From NCBI GenBank assembly GCA_050433985.1, contig JBNPWE010000004.1, forward strand, positions 124,001 through 188,000: a stretch of DNA of 64,000 bases. The letters run 5' to 3'. The DNA comes from JACIYW01 sp014359745 (GTDB lineage: Bacteria; Pseudomonadota; Alphaproteobacteria; Rhodobacterales; Rhodobacteraceae). This document shows positions 40,693-50,082 of the stretch, piece after piece. The position numbers and the translations under genes were made by a program. The first letter of the stretch is position 1. Every line of letters begins with the position of its first letter. The notes beneath the pieces are model-generated. The model had not been told where the DNA came from. It worked only from the letters and a program-made list of their open reading frames with translations, and searched no databases.

Positions 40693-42951
40693 ATGAAACC
40701 GGCCTTTGCCCTGAACCTTGATCATCACCGCATCGCGCTTTTGCACCGGGCGGGTGCAGAGTGGGATCTGGTCGGCGATGTGCGGCTGGATACCCCCGAT
40801 CTTGACCGGGCATTGGGCGCGCTGCGCAAGGCGGGATCGCGGCGCGCGCCGGGGGCGATGCGCTGCAAGCTGATCCTGCCGCCATCGCAGATCCTTTATA
40901 CCACCCTTGCCGCGCCCGGCCCGGATGCGCGCAGCCGCCGCGAACAGATCCGCGCCGCCCTGCACGGCATGACGCCTTATGCGGTTGACGATCTGGTGTT
41001 CGACTGGTCGGGCACCGGCGCCTTTGTGCAGGTGGCGGTGGTCGCCCGCGAGACCCTGGACGAGGCCGAGGCCTTTGCCGCCGGGCACCGGTTTGCGCCG
41101 GTCAGCTTTGTGGCGGTGCCCGAACCCGCACAGTTCGGGGGGGAGCCGTTTTTCGGCACCACCCGGCTGGCCGGCAAGATCGTGCCCGAGGCCGACCGGG
41201 TGATGCGTGACAATGATCCGGTGCGCCTTCCGCCCGAGTTGACGGATGCGGATGAGGGCGAAGAGGTCTGCGATGCGGTCGCGGAAGATCCCGGCACGGC
41301 CACAACACCGCCCCCGCAGGACCGTGCCGATGCGTCGGCGGAACAGGGCGCGCCGGTTGTCGCCGCCGCGGGGCGGTTCACGCTGGTGGTGGCCGCGGAA
41401 GCAGCAGGGGGGGAGGCCGGGGCGCGGCCAGATACGGGGCCAGATGCGGGGCCGGATACCGCCACGCAGGGGGGGGGCGTTGCATTTTCATCGCGCCGCG
41501 ACGCGGCTGAAGCGGGGCGAAGGCCGGGCACCGATCTTGCATCTTTGCCGCCAACGCCGCCTGCAACGCCTGCGCACGCGGCGCAGCCGCCCGACACCGC
41601 GCCCGATAGCGCCCCCCTTGGCAAGGCGCGCCCGGTGTGGCCGGGGGTGCTGCTGGCGGCGGGGATTGTGGTGCTGGTGGCACTTTTGGGCTGGTGGGTG
41701 TTTTTCAGGGCCGCGCCCGGGGAAGGGCAGAGCGCGGCGATCAGCGTCGCGCCAGAGGCGGCGCCCCCTGCCGCACCGGAGGCGGCGCCGGGTGCGGTGG
41801 CTGCGAACCTGCCGGACCCCGGCGCGGCCCCCGTCGATTCGCGACAGGCACCGTTGGGCGCATCGCGCGATGCCCAAAGCCCGGTGCCGGGCGTCACCGT
41901 CGCCTTGCCGGTGGGGCCGCCGCCCACGGGCTTTGACGCGGGCCTGCCGCATGGCACGGTGTTTGCCGTTGCACCCGCCCAGCCGGGGGGTGCAACGCAG
42001 GCCATTCCCGCGCCCTTTGCCGGGGCGGCGATACCCGGCGGGCACGACCCGGTTCTGGCCGAAACGGACACCGGAACGCTGAACCTGGCCCTTGGCCCCG
42101 ATCCTGCCCCCCAAACCCAGACCCCGGCGCCGCCCGTCTTGCGCCTGGATACCGCGCCCGGCGCCGCCCTGCCCCTGCCCGATCAGGCCCGCGTCGTGGC
42201 GACCGGCGGGATTGGCACCCGGCTGGCCGCGCGGGCCCCCATGCCGCCAGAGGCGCCGCGCGCCGCCGATATTGATCCGCTGCCCGGCGCAAGCGCCCCC
42301 GTGGATGCCCAGATCATGGCTGCCCAGACCGGGGGTGCCCAAACCGGGGGTGCCAAGGCGGCCCCGGCGCTGGCGGGCCTGCGGCCACGCGCGCGACCCC
42401 GAGTCATTCCCGAAAGCCAGATCGCCGCCGCGCCGGAAACCGCAGAGGCGCAGATTTCAGAGGCGCAGATTTCCGCGCTTGCGGTTGGGGCGGCGCCCGT
42501 GCCGCGCACGCGGCCCGCGCGGCTGGTGGCCGATCTGGCCGCCGAAGCGGCGGCGGCACAGGCCGCGGCCTCGGCGGCGGCATCGGCGGCGGCCATTGCC
42601 GCATCGCCGCGCCCCGATGACCGGCCCCGCGACCTTGCGACGGTGCTGCCCACGCCCGAGGCCGAGGACGAACCCGAACCCACATCCGCCGCGCCGCGCA
42701 TCCCCACCCGCGCCTCGGTCGCCGCACAGGCGACGCAGAGCAACGCCGTGAAGCTGCGCGAGATCAACCTGATCGGGGTTTTTGGAAATTCGTCGGACCG
42801 CCGCGCGCTGATCCGCCTGCCCAATGGCAAGATGGTACGGGTCAGGGTGGGCGACCGGCTGGATGGGGGGCAGGTTGCGACCATCGACAAGAGTCGGCTG
42901 ATTTATGTCAAAAGCGGGCGCAGCCTGGTTCTTGAACTGCCCAAGGGCTGA
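40693..42951 (+). CDS. Large single-span protein with GspL/PilM-like N-terminus and GspC/PilP-like C-terminus
   Basis: 752 residues. Residues ~1-165 resemble the cytoplasmic actin-like part of GspL/PilM (ALNLDHHRIALLHRAG, CKLILPPSQILYTTLAAPG, HGMTPYAVDDLVFDW). A ~120-residue Ala/Pro/Gly linker leads to one membrane helix (WPGVLLAAGIVVLVALLGWW, ~317-336). A long periplasmic Ala/Pro-rich region with short repeats (AEAQIS, AQTGG) follows, ending in a compact domain (~690-752: IGVFGNSSDRRALIRLPNGK, VRVGDRLDGGQVATID) like the homology region of GspC/PilP. The combination suggests a one-protein cytoplasm-to-periplasm linker, but no other secretion genes are nearby. Function inferred only. Confidence 0.65.
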   Translation: MKPAFALNLDHHRIALLHRAGAEWDLVGDVRLDTPDLDRALGALRKAGSRRAPGAMRCKLILPPSQILYTTLAAPGPDARSRREQIRAALHGMTPYAVDDLVFDWSGTGAFVQVAVVARETLDEAEAFAAGHRFAPVSFVAVPEPAQFGGEPFFGTTRLAGKIVPEADRVMRDNDPVRLPPELTDADEGEEVCDAVAEDPGTATTPPPQDRADASAEQGAPVVAAAGRFTLVVAAEAAGGEAGARPDTGPDAGPDTATQGGGVAFSSRRDAAEAGRRPGTDLASLPPTPPATPAHAAQPPDTAPDSAPLGKARPVWPGVLLAAGIVVLVALLGWWVFFRAAPGEGQSAAISVAPEAAPPAAPEAAPGAVAANLPDPGAAPVDSRQAPLGASRDAQSPVPGVTVALPVGPPPTGFDAGLPHGTVFAVAPAQPGGATQAIPAPFAGAAIPGGHDPVLAETDTGTLNLALGPDPAPQTQTPAPPVLRLDTAPGAALPLPDQARVVATGGIGTRLAARAPMPPEAPRAADIDPLPGASAPVDAQIMAAQTGGAQTGGAKAAPALAGLRPRARPRVIPESQIAAAPETAEAQISEAQISALAVGAAPVPRTRPARLVADLAAEAAAAQAAASAAASAAAIAASPRPDDRPRDLATVLPTPEAEDEPEPTSAAPRIPTRASVAAQATQSNAVKLREINLIGVFGNSSDRRALIRLPNGKMVRVRVGDRLDGGQVATIDKSRLIYVKSGRSLVLELPKG

Positions 42952-43079
42952 CCCACCGTCGCAAAACGGCGGGTGGCGAGTTCAACCGGTTGGCAGAACG
43001 CCGAGCGGCTGTTGGGCAGGTTTGTGTCAGTCGGGGTGATTGCCCGTGACCGGAGCGCCCGGGGCGGGCGCGCAAGATT

Positions 43080-43138
43080 GAGTATTTTTTTCGAGAGGAT
43101 GGGAACAGCGGTTTCTTTTGCGGCCAAGGTGCCGGTCG
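43080..43138 (+). repeat. Dispersed intergenic repeat, copy 8
   Basis: GAGTATTTTTTTCGAGAGGA, TGGGAACAGCGGTTTCTTTTG, then a diverged tail. Upstream (43020-43079) the block GTCGGGGTGATTGCCCGTGA closely matches the block before copy 10. Convergent gap between the GspL/GspC-like gene and the DegT gene. Confidence 0.8.
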
Positions 43139-43168
43139 GAGCGGGCCAGCCCGCGCAAGACAGCCAGA

Positions 43169-44377
43169 TCAGGTACCAAAGCGCAGCGGCGGGCGGTGCA
43201 GATCGCCTTTTACCGCCGCGACCGCGTCCAGAATGATCGCGCCGATCACATCGACCTCGGCGCGGGTCAGGCGGGCGGGCAGGCGCATGTCGCAGGCGCG
43301 CATCAGCATGGCGCGGGTGGCGGGCAGATCGGGGATATCGCCCAGAAACCGCCAGTTCCAGAAGGCGCGGGCGTTATCTTGCGACAGGCCGAATACCTGA
43401 AGCGCCACGCCGCGCGCCGCCGTCTGCGCAAGAAGCGCGCGCACCTCGTCATCGGTATCGAAGCCCAGCAGGTTGAACTGGATGGAATCGGGGGCGCGGC
43501 TTTCGCCCGGCAGGGGTGGCGGCACCTCGATCCAGTCGGAGCCGTTCAGCACCCCGGCAAGATGGTCATGATTGGCGCGCCCGTCGCGCACCCGGCGCGC
43601 CACCTCGGGCAGTTGCGGGCGGATCAGCGCCGCCGACAGGTTGGACATGCGCATGTTGTAAAGCGGCAGGCGGTTTTGCCATTCGGCGAAATTCGCCTGC
43701 ACGCCGGGATGTTTGCGCCAGTTGTGTTCATAAGCCCCCGACATGATGATGGCGCGCGCGATCACTTCGGCATCGTCGGTGACCAGAATGCCGCCTTCGC
43801 CCGCGTTGATCATCTTGTAGGACTGGAAGGAAAAGCAGCCGATCCGCCCGATGGTGCCGATGTTGCGGCCTTTCCAGACGGTGCCAAGGGAATGGGCCGC
43901 GTCCTCTATCACCGGAATGTCGCGCTGTGCGCAAGCGGCCATGATCGCATCCATGTCGGACGTGTGGCCGCGCATGTGGCTGATGATCACCGCCGCGATG
44001 TCATCGTCAAGCCGGGCGTTGAAATCGACCAGATCGATGCGGAAATTCTGCCCCACCTCTACCAGGACCGGCACGCAATCGGCATGCACGACCGCCGAGG
44101 GCACGGCGGCAAAGGTGAACCCCGGTATCAGCACCCGCGCCCCGCGCGGCAGGTCAAGCGCCCTGAGCGACAGGAACAGCGCCGCCGAGCAGGACGACAC
44201 CGCAAGCGCGAAGCGGCTGCCAAGGAAGGCGGCGAATTCAGCCTCGAGCAGCGACACGGGGGCGTTCTGGGGGGCCGTGTAGCGAAACAGGTCGCCCGAT
44301 TGCAGCAGGCGCGTGACCTCTGCCAATGCCGCATCGGGGATCGGTTCCGCGTCATAGACATTGGGGGCGATGGGCAT
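43169..44377 (-). CDS. DegT/DnrJ/EryC1/StrS-family aminotransferase
   Basis: 402 residues. PLP-dependent sugar aminotransferase or dehydratase fold: VLIPGFTFAAVPSAVVHAD, VIEDAAHSLGTVWKG, and the PLP lysine in CFSFQSYKMINAGEGG (Lys188). Such enzymes form amino sugars for capsule or O-antigen. Start at 44377 because GGAAAGG lies 8 nt upstream; ATG 44401 is poorly spaced. It follows kpsC on the same strand after a 136-bp gap, which has its own AT-rich promoter-like region, so it may be separately controlled. Confidence 0.87.
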   Translation of the reverse strand: MPIAPNVYDAEPIPDAALAEVTRLLQSGDLFRYTAPQNAPVSLLEAEFAAFLGSRFALAVSSCSAALFLSLRALDLPRGARVLIPGFTFAAVPSAVVHADCVPVLVEVGQNFRIDLVDFNARLDDDIAAVIISHMRGHTSDMDAIMAACAQRDIPVIEDAAHSLGTVWKGRNIGTIGRIGCFSFQSYKMINAGEGGILVTDDAEVIARAIIMSGAYEHNWRKHPGVQANFAEWQNRLPLYNMRMSNLSAALIRPQLPEVARRVRDGRANHDHLAGVLNGSDWIEVPPPLPGESRAPDSIQFNLLGFDTDDEVRALLAQTAARGVALQVFGLSQDNARAFWNWRFLGDIPDLPATRAMLMRACDMRLPARLTRAEVDVIGAIILDAVAAVKGDLHRPPLRFGT

Positions 44378-44513
44378 GACGTGCACCTTTCCTGAAAGCA
44401 TATTTCAGAATATCTTTACGGTATCGGTTACGAAAACACCATGAAGTTTCCACGACAGCCATGTGAAACAGGCGTGATCGTGCTGTTGTGTCAGGGTGCG
44501 CGCGCGGCGCCTG
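44378..44513 (-). promoter_or_regulatory. AT-rich promoter region before the DegT gene
   Basis: Local AT richness with the small palindrome ATATT-TCAG-AATAT at 44400-44413 just before the start codon. It may be an operator or part of a promoter; no clear -35/-10 pair is evident. Confidence 0.35.
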
Positions 44514-46616
44514 TCACCGCCACCAATGCGCATGGCCCGCCATGGCCCCCTGCGCCTTGGACAAGAGCCGCAGCACCGGGCCGGGGCGCGCGATGGTGCC
44601 CGAGGCCAGGCGGTCGGCGACCACCTCTGGCGGGCAGGCAAGCCCTGTCACCGGATCGAGATAGCGCGGATAGGCGATCAGCACCGCATGCACCAGCGCG
44701 GCAAGCGTCGGGGGGGCATTAAGGCTGGCGTTAAGGCGGGCGTTTCTGCGGGCGTTTCTGCGGGCTGGCACCGGGCCCAGATCGCGCGTCAGGCCCCAGC
44801 CGGCATAGAAGGGCGCGCCAAGGCAGGTGACGGGCCGCCCGCGCAAAAGCGCCTCGAACCCGAGCGTCGATGTCATGGTCCAGACCGCATCGACCGCATC
44901 GATCAGCAGCGCCGCATCGGTGCCGGGCACGACCGCATCGGCAAAGCGCAGGATCGCCGCGTCGGTAAGCGCGCCGGGGCGCAGGCCCGCCTCGACATCT
45001 GGATGGGGTTTGTAGAGGATCAGCGCGTCGGGGTTTTCGGCGCGGGTGCGTTCCAGCAAGCCCAGATTGCTGCGCACCGCGCCCGCGCCCAGCCGGATCG
45101 AGGCGTCATCTTCGACCTGTCCGGGCACTAGGATGCGTTGGGCGTTACGTTCGGCGTCGGCGCGGTTTGGCAGCGCGGGAAGCGCGCCGCCAAGGTTGTA
45201 TTTGCTCAGCCCTGCGGCGCGCAGCCGCGCCATCAGCGCCTCGGCCCGGCGTTCGCCGCCGGGGGGCGGGCCCGCCGCGATCAGCCGTTCAAGGCGGCTT
45301 TCGCGGCCGGGATCATAATAGATGCCCAGATCATCGGTCACCAGCGACAGCGGCGGCACCAGCGCCGCGCCAAGCCCGCGCGAACGCAGGAAACCATCCT
45401 CGACGCGCAGGATATGCGGGGCGGTGGCCGCTGCCCCCTCGTGCCCCGCCCAGATCAGGAGCGGGCGGTTGAGCGCCACGGCGCGCTGCGCGGCGCGGGC
45501 GGGATCGTTCACGAAGATCAGCGGTTTCTCGCGGCCAAAGTGGCGTTGCAGGCTGGCCCGTTTCCACAGGCGCACGCCGGTGGCGACATGGCCGTGCCGA
45601 TCTTGCCGGAAGGCGCGCACCTCTGCCTCCATCTGATCCAGCGCCACCTCGAACGAACAGAGCCGGTCGCGGCAGGGATCGTACCAGAGGGGGGCAAGGA
45701 TCATCGCGGCGGCGAAAAGCTGCGGACGGGTCAGGCGGCGGTGGCGGCGGGGCGGTGGGCTGACATCATCGGTCAGCCCCCAGCCAGCATAGAAGGGCTG
45801 GCCGAACACACGGGGCCGGTGGCCGGCCAGCACCGCCTCGAACCCCAGTTGCGACGAGACGGTGTAAACCGCCACCGCCCCGTCGAACAGGCGGCGCGGC
45901 GACACCGGATCGGTGAGGCGCACCACCCCGCCGCCCCCCTGCCCGCCCCCCAAGGCGGCCAGATCATCGGGGCCAAGGCATCCGGCCCCGGCGGGATGCG
46001 CCTTGATCACGATCCGCGCGCCCGGATGGTCGGCGCGGGCCGTGACCAGCATGTCGCGAAACACACCCGGCGGCACGCCGCCATGGCGCAAGGATGCATC
46101 GCCCGCCACCTGGTCGATCACCAGCACATAGCCGGGCGCGGGCGCGGGCAGCGCCGGATCGTGGCTGTTGTATTTCGACAGGTCAAGGGCGGCCATCCGC
46201 GCCATGCCCAGGCGCGCGCGATCCAGCAGCGCGGTATCGTCAAGCGGTGCGGTGGCCAGCAGATGTTCCAGATCGCTGGGGGTGGCGGGATCGAAATGCA
46301 CCCCGCGCCGGTCGGCCAGCAACCCGATCGGCGCGCCGCGCCTGCCCGGATGGACCGAGCGCAGGAACGCATCCTCGACCCGCAGGAGGGCCGCGCCGCG
46401 CCGCGCTGCCACCGCCTCTCCCCTATGGGCGCGCGGGCTGCGGCCCCAGACGCCGACCAGATCACCGGGGCCGGGCAGGCCCGTTGTGATCCGATAGCCC
46501 GCAAGCGTCAGGATGCGCCGCACCCGGCCCGGATAAAGAAAGCCCCCGGTATAGACATAAAGCCGCCGGGCGGGAACAGGCCCCGGCCCGGCGGCGTCAT
46601 ATCCGGCATCGGTCAC
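44514..46616 (-). CDS. kpsC: Capsule polysaccharide Kdo-linker transferase KpsC
   Basis: 700 residues in two homologous KpsC/LpsZ halves. Each half has the motif pattern of the retaining beta-Kdo transferases: FLRSVHPG...GLLADRRGVHFD, DLSKYNSHDP and QPFYAGWGLTDD in the first; RVEDGFLRSRGLG, LSKYNLGG, KPHPDVEAG and APFYAGWGLTRD in the second. It builds the poly-Kdo linker of group 2-type capsules on a lipid acceptor at the inner membrane. An Arg/Asn-rich repeat (RNARRNARLNASLNAP) interrupts the second half's end. It lies 6 bp after the export lipoprotein gene. Confidence 0.92.
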   Translation of the reverse strand: MTDAGYDAAGPGPVPARRLYVYTGGFLYPGRVRRILTLAGYRITTGLPGPGDLVGVWGRSPRAHRGEAVAARRGAALLRVEDAFLRSVHPGRRGAPIGLLADRRGVHFDPATPSDLEHLLATAPLDDTALLDRARLGMARMAALDLSKYNSHDPALPAPAPGYVLVIDQVAGDASLRHGGVPPGVFRDMLVTARADHPGARIVIKAHPAGAGCLGPDDLAALGGGQGGGGVVRLTDPVSPRRLFDGAVAVYTVSSQLGFEAVLAGHRPRVFGQPFYAGWGLTDDVSPPPRRHRRLTRPQLFAAAMILAPLWYDPCRDRLCSFEVALDQMEAEVRAFRQDRHGHVATGVRLWKRASLQRHFGREKPLIFVNDPARAAQRAVALNRPLLIWAGHEGAAATAPHILRVEDGFLRSRGLGAALVPPLSLVTDDLGIYYDPGRESRLERLIAAGPPPGGERRAEALMARLRAAGLSKYNLGGALPALPNRADAERNAQRILVPGQVEDDASIRLGAGAVRSNLGLLERTRAENPDALILYKPHPDVEAGLRPGALTDAAILRFADAVVPGTDAALLIDAVDAVWTMTSTLGFEALLRGRPVTCLGAPFYAGWGLTRDLGPVPARRNARRNARLNASLNAPPTLAALVHAVLIAYPRYLDPVTGLACPPEVVADRLASGTIARPGPVLRLLSKAQGAMAGHAHWWR

Positions 46617-46622
46617 AGGCGC

Positions 46623-47777
46623 CTAGTTCGCGGCGCTGCCGGCCAGCGCCCCGACATTTTCAAGCCCGCTGATACCCGCCGCCGATCCGGTGATCGCCGA
46701 AAGGGTCTTTTGCCATTGGACGAACGGCGCCTCGGTCACATAGACGGTGTCCTGATCGCGGATGGCGAAATCGCGGGCGTGGAACATGCCCATCGGTTCG
46801 GTCAGGTCCAGCACATAGACAAAGCGCTGATCGCCGACCAGATCGCTGCGGCCCAGCACCGAATTGGCGATCTCGGCCGGTTCGTTTCGCAGCACGAAAA
46901 CCCCGGTGGGATCGGCGGTGCCCGACGACAGCCCGCCGACGGTCGCGATCGCCTCTATCGCCGAAATGGTCTGGGTATCGAAGCGCACGCGGGTCTGCGA
47001 GCCGGTGGCGCCCAGCGCGGTGAACGACCGGCGATCCTCTTGCACCAGAATGCGGTCGCCGCCACGCAACGGCACGTCAAGATTGGCGTTGGAATAGAGA
47101 TCCTGCAACCAGACATGGCCTTCCTGGCCGCCGCGGATCACCGTAACCTCCGCCGATTCCGGCGAAATAGACACACCGCCCGCGCGCGCCAGCATCGCCG
47201 TCAGCGTGCGTGTCGGCCGCTCTATCGGATAGACGCCCTGGCCGTTGATCGCCCCCATCACCGACACCGTCGAACCGTTGCCCGCCAGCCGCGTCACCGT
47301 CACCTGCGGATCGGGGGTTTGCGGATCAAGCTTTTGGGTGATCAGCCGACGCAGGCCGTCGGGCGAATTGCCCGCCGCCCTGATCCGCCCGGCATAGGGC
47401 ACAAAGATGAAGCCGTCACCATCCACCTGCACCTCGTTCAGCGCGGCAACGCGCTGGCCCTGCGTGGCCAGCAGCCCGTCATTGACGTTCTCATAGATCG
47501 TCATCCCCAGCGTATCGCCCGGATGGATCGTATCCGAGCCGACCAGCCCGGCATTGAGAAACGATGACGAAAAGCCAAGCGCGGGCACCACCGATGTCAG
47601 CCGTGTCACCCGGTCATTTACCGACAGAACGAAGGCATCGCCGCCGCGCAGTTCAGAGCTTGCGTAAAGCTCGCGCTTGTTCGGGCCGGGCCTGGGAAGG
47701 CCGCATGATGCCGTGAAACTGGCAAGCACGACCATCAACACCAGGGTTCTGCCCCCTGGACGTATCCTTGATTTCAC
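46623..47777 (-). CDS. Polysaccharide export outer-membrane lipoprotein (Wza/KpsD-type)
   Basis: 384 residues starting at GTG 47777 with GGAG upstream. Lipoprotein signal (VLMVVLASFTASC, lipobox TASC), a Poly_export domain (VGSDTIHPGDTLGMTIYEN...VQVDGDGFIFVPYAGRIRAAG) and two SLBB domains (VSVMGAINGQGVYPIERPT and after ~240). It should form or gate the outer-membrane channel for capsule export. Upstream of kpsC; kpsS is 92 bp before it. Confidence 0.88.
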   Translation of the reverse strand: MKSRIRPGGRTLVLMVVLASFTASCGLPRPGPNKRELYASSELRGGDAFVLSVNDRVTRLTSVVPALGFSSSFLNAGLVGSDTIHPGDTLGMTIYENVNDGLLATQGQRVAALNEVQVDGDGFIFVPYAGRIRAAGNSPDGLRRLITQKLDPQTPDPQVTVTRLAGNGSTVSVMGAINGQGVYPIERPTRTLTAMLARAGGVSISPESAEVTVIRGGQEGHVWLQDLYSNANLDVPLRGGDRILVQEDRRSFTALGATGSQTRVRFDTQTISAIEAIATVGGLSSGTADPTGVFVLRNEPAEIANSVLGRSDLVGDQRFVYVLDLTEPMGMFHARDFAIRDQDTVYVTEAPFVQWQKTLSAITGSAAGISGLENVGALAGSAAN

Positions 47778-47869
47778 TGCTCCCGCTCCTTGGTTTTCTG
47801 GAACTGCCTCGGGTTTTTTTTACAACCTACCGAAAACAGACCAAAAACGCCACAATTTCTTGGGCGGGG
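47778..47869 (-). promoter_or_regulatory. Spacer with likely promoter between kpsS and the export lipoprotein gene
   Basis: AT-rich stretch with an A8 tract and TTTTTGG/TTTTCGG blocks, unlike the tight spacing elsewhere in the cluster. I infer a promoter but cannot fix -35 and -10. Confidence 0.3.
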
Positions 47870-49156
47870 TCATCTGACCACCTGCAACTGTTGCCGGGGG
47901 GCCGCGTTGCCGCTGGACAGCGCATCATAGGGATCTTGCGGGGCAAGCATCATGTCAACGACCTGCCGCATCAGTTGCTGGCGCCCGCGCAGCGAATAGA
48001 ACCCGCCCGCCACCTGCGAGGTTTCCAGAAGATAATGGCGGTAATCGCGATAGGCGCGGGTATCGGGGCGCGCCGGGCGGGCGAAGAACTCGGCCAGCGG
48101 CTGGTTCGAGACCAGTTCGGGCTTGGCGTAAACCGCCTGCCCCAGCGCACAAAGCGGCAGGCCGCGCCACAGCACCTGCTGGCCGGCGGTGGAATTCACC
48201 GTCACCGCGCTGCGCGCCTGATCCAGAAGCGGCGCCAGCTTGCCGCCGCGCACGAAATGCACCCGGTGCAAGACCCCGTGCGCCTGGGCCAGTTGCCGGA
48301 TCCGGGCGCGCACCGGCACCCGCCCGTCTTCCAGCGGATGCGCCTTGAACACAAGGTGGTGATGCGGCAGCGCACCCCGCGCGAAGCTTTCGATGCACAG
48401 CGTCAGGAATTCGCTCATGGTGGCAAACGGGCCATGCATCTGGAAACTGGCGTCATGTTCGAGTTGCAGCAGCACCAGATGATAGGGAAACCCGCCGTTG
48501 CGCACCCTGAAACTGGCCAGCGCCCGTTCCAGCCGATGCGCGGGCATGAACAGCAACCTGCGCAGATACAGCCGGAATTCCCGCGACACCGGCAGCGCCC
48601 GGTGCGGGCGATAGGCGGGATAGGCCCGGCGGCGCGTCAGCACGAACCAGTGATAAAGCGCGCCGTAGAACACATGCTGGCGCATGTCGCCCCAATGGCC
48701 GGGCGCATCGGTCTGGCGGATATCGCTTTGGGCCAGGGCGCGGCGCATGCTGTCGATGGACATCTGCATCAGCCGCGAATTGCCGTTCGATCCCATCCGT
48801 TCATAGGTGACCCAATAGGGGCGCAGATAGCCCTCTTCGAACACATGCACGGTGATGCCCGCTTGCCGCGCCGCCGTGATCGCCTGGGCGTGGATCGGGC
48901 GGGTATCGCCGTAAAGCACGATATCGGTCACCGCTTTTTCCGCGATCAGGGCGCGGCAGGTGTCGGGCCAGTCTTCGGGCGGGGCGCGAAACGGGATATA
49001 TGTCGGGGCGTGGAACCAGAACGCGCGATCCCCCTGATTGAAGCCCACGCGCCAGGTGGCCGCCCCCGCGGTGCGCAGCATATGCGCAAGCCGGTTGAAG
49101 AACGGCCCGTGCGGGCCTTGCAGGAACAGAAAGCTGCGTTGATCGATATCCATCAT
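47870..49156 (-). CDS. kpsS: Capsule polysaccharide Kdo-linker initiating transferase KpsS
   Basis: 428 residues of the KpsS/Capsule_synth family (MDIDQRSFLFLQGPHGPFFNRLAHML, VHVFEEGYLRPYWVTYE, VFKAHPLEDGR, RSAVTVNSTAGQQVLWRGLP). It adds the first Kdo residue to lyso-phosphatidylglycerol, KpsC extends it. Start is one of the two ATGs at 49156/49153. No kpsE, kpsM, kpsT, kpsF or kpsU is in the window, so the rest of the export machinery is elsewhere. Confidence 0.92.
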   Translation of the reverse strand: MMDIDQRSFLFLQGPHGPFFNRLAHMLRTAGAATWRVGFNQGDRAFWFHAPTYIPFRAPPEDWPDTCRALIAEKAVTDIVLYGDTRPIHAQAITAARQAGITVHVFEEGYLRPYWVTYERMGSNGNSRLMQMSIDSMRRALAQSDIRQTDAPGHWGDMRQHVFYGALYHWFVLTRRRAYPAYRPHRALPVSREFRLYLRRLLFMPAHRLERALASFRVRNGGFPYHLVLLQLEHDASFQMHGPFATMSEFLTLCIESFARGALPHHHLVFKAHPLEDGRVPVRARIRQLAQAHGVLHRVHFVRGGKLAPLLDQARSAVTVNSTAGQQVLWRGLPLCALGQAVYAKPELVSNQPLAEFFARPARPDTRAYRDYRHYLLETSQVAGGFYSLRGRQQLMRQVVDMMLAPQDPYDALSSGNAAPRQQLQVVR

Positions 49157-49320
49157 TCCATCCGGTCGGGTATCGGATCATTGTGCCGATCGGCGCGGCA
49201 AGACAAGGACCGTTTCGTGGCAATCCTTCGCGGGCGGGTACAGGGAGGGCACAGGGGCGGGCGGCGCATCTTGCCCCCGCCCGCGCGCCGGGTTAGGACC
49301 GTCGGGGGCAAGGGGGCAAC

Positions 49321-49938
49321 ATGTTCACAGGCATCATCACCGATATCGGCCGGATACTGGACCTGGAGCGGCGCGGCGATCTGCGCGCCCGGATCGGCAC
49401 ACGCTATGACATGGCAGGCGTCGATATCGGCGCCTCGATCGCCTGTGACGGGGTGTGCCTGACGGTGATCGCCAAAGGCACCGCGCCGCAGGGCTGGTTC
49501 GATATCGACATATCGGCCGAAACCCTGGCGCACACCACCATCGGCGTCGGGGGCGGCGGCTGGGACGTCGGCAAACGCATCAACCTGGAACGCGCGCTGA
49601 AAGTGGGCGACGAGCTGGGCGGGCATATCGTTTCGGGCCATGTGGACGGGATGGCCGAGGTGCTGTCCATCACCGATGAGGGCGACAGCACCCGGCTGCG
49701 GTTTCGCGCGCCGGATGCGCTGGCCGGGTTCATCGCGCCCAAGGGATCGGTGGCGCTGAACGGCACATCGCTGACCGTGAACGAGGTGGCGGGGGCGGAA
49801 TTCGGCGTCAACATCATCCCCCACACCAAGACGGTGACCACTTGGGGCGATGTGGCGGCGGGCGACCGGGTGAACCTGGAAATCGACACGCTGGCGCGCT
49901 ATGTCGCCCGGCTGCGCGACTGGTCGGCGGCGGGCTGA
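49321..49938 (+). CDS. ribE: Riboflavin synthase, alpha subunit
   Basis: 205 residues in two lumazine-binding repeats. N-terminus MFTGIITDIGRI is diagnostic, then DIGASIACDGVCLTVI and LVSGHVDG-type IVSGHVDGMAEV, and in the second half GSVALNGTSLTVNEV. Dismutation of two 6,7-dimethyl-8-ribityllumazines to riboflavin. Adjacent riboflavin genes lie at 51444-54846. Convergent with the PAP2 gene. Confidence 0.95.
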   Translation: MFTGIITDIGRILDLERRGDLRARIGTRYDMAGVDIGASIACDGVCLTVIAKGTAPQGWFDIDISAETLAHTTIGVGGGGWDVGKRINLERALKVGDELGGHIVSGHVDGMAEVLSITDEGDSTRLRFRAPDALAGFIAPKGSVALNGTSLTVNEVAGAEFGVNIIPHTKTVTTWGDVAAGDRVNLEIDTLARYVARLRDWSAAG

Positions 49939-49959
49939 GGGGGGCCGTGTTGCGCCCAA

Positions 49960-50021
49960 CCAGACCCGCACCCTGCCCGCACAGGAAAACCCTCTCTCCC
50001 ATCCTCTCGAAAAAAATACTC
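49960..50021 (-). repeat. Dispersed intergenic repeat, copy 9
   Basis: Reverse-strand GAGTATTTTTTTCGAGAGGA, TGGGAGAGAGGGTTTTCCTG and the tail GCAGGGTGCGGGTCTGGTTG. Upstream TTGCCTTGAGCGG resembles copies 3, 8 and 10. Between convergent ribE and the PAP2 gene. Confidence 0.85.
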
Positions 50022-50082
50022 ATCTTCCGCCCGCCCAAACGCGCGCCGCTCAAGGCAATGCACCCGGCGGGCTAAATCCGCC

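Noticed and set aside
42403..42640. Short tandem repeats in the Ala/Pro-rich region considered as a functional repeat domain
   Set aside because: The units (AEAQIS, AQTGG) are few and imperfect and fit slippage in a linker.
45138..47567. 809-codon open frame antisense to kpsC and the export lipoprotein
   Set aside because: Shadow of two recognised genes, no motif.
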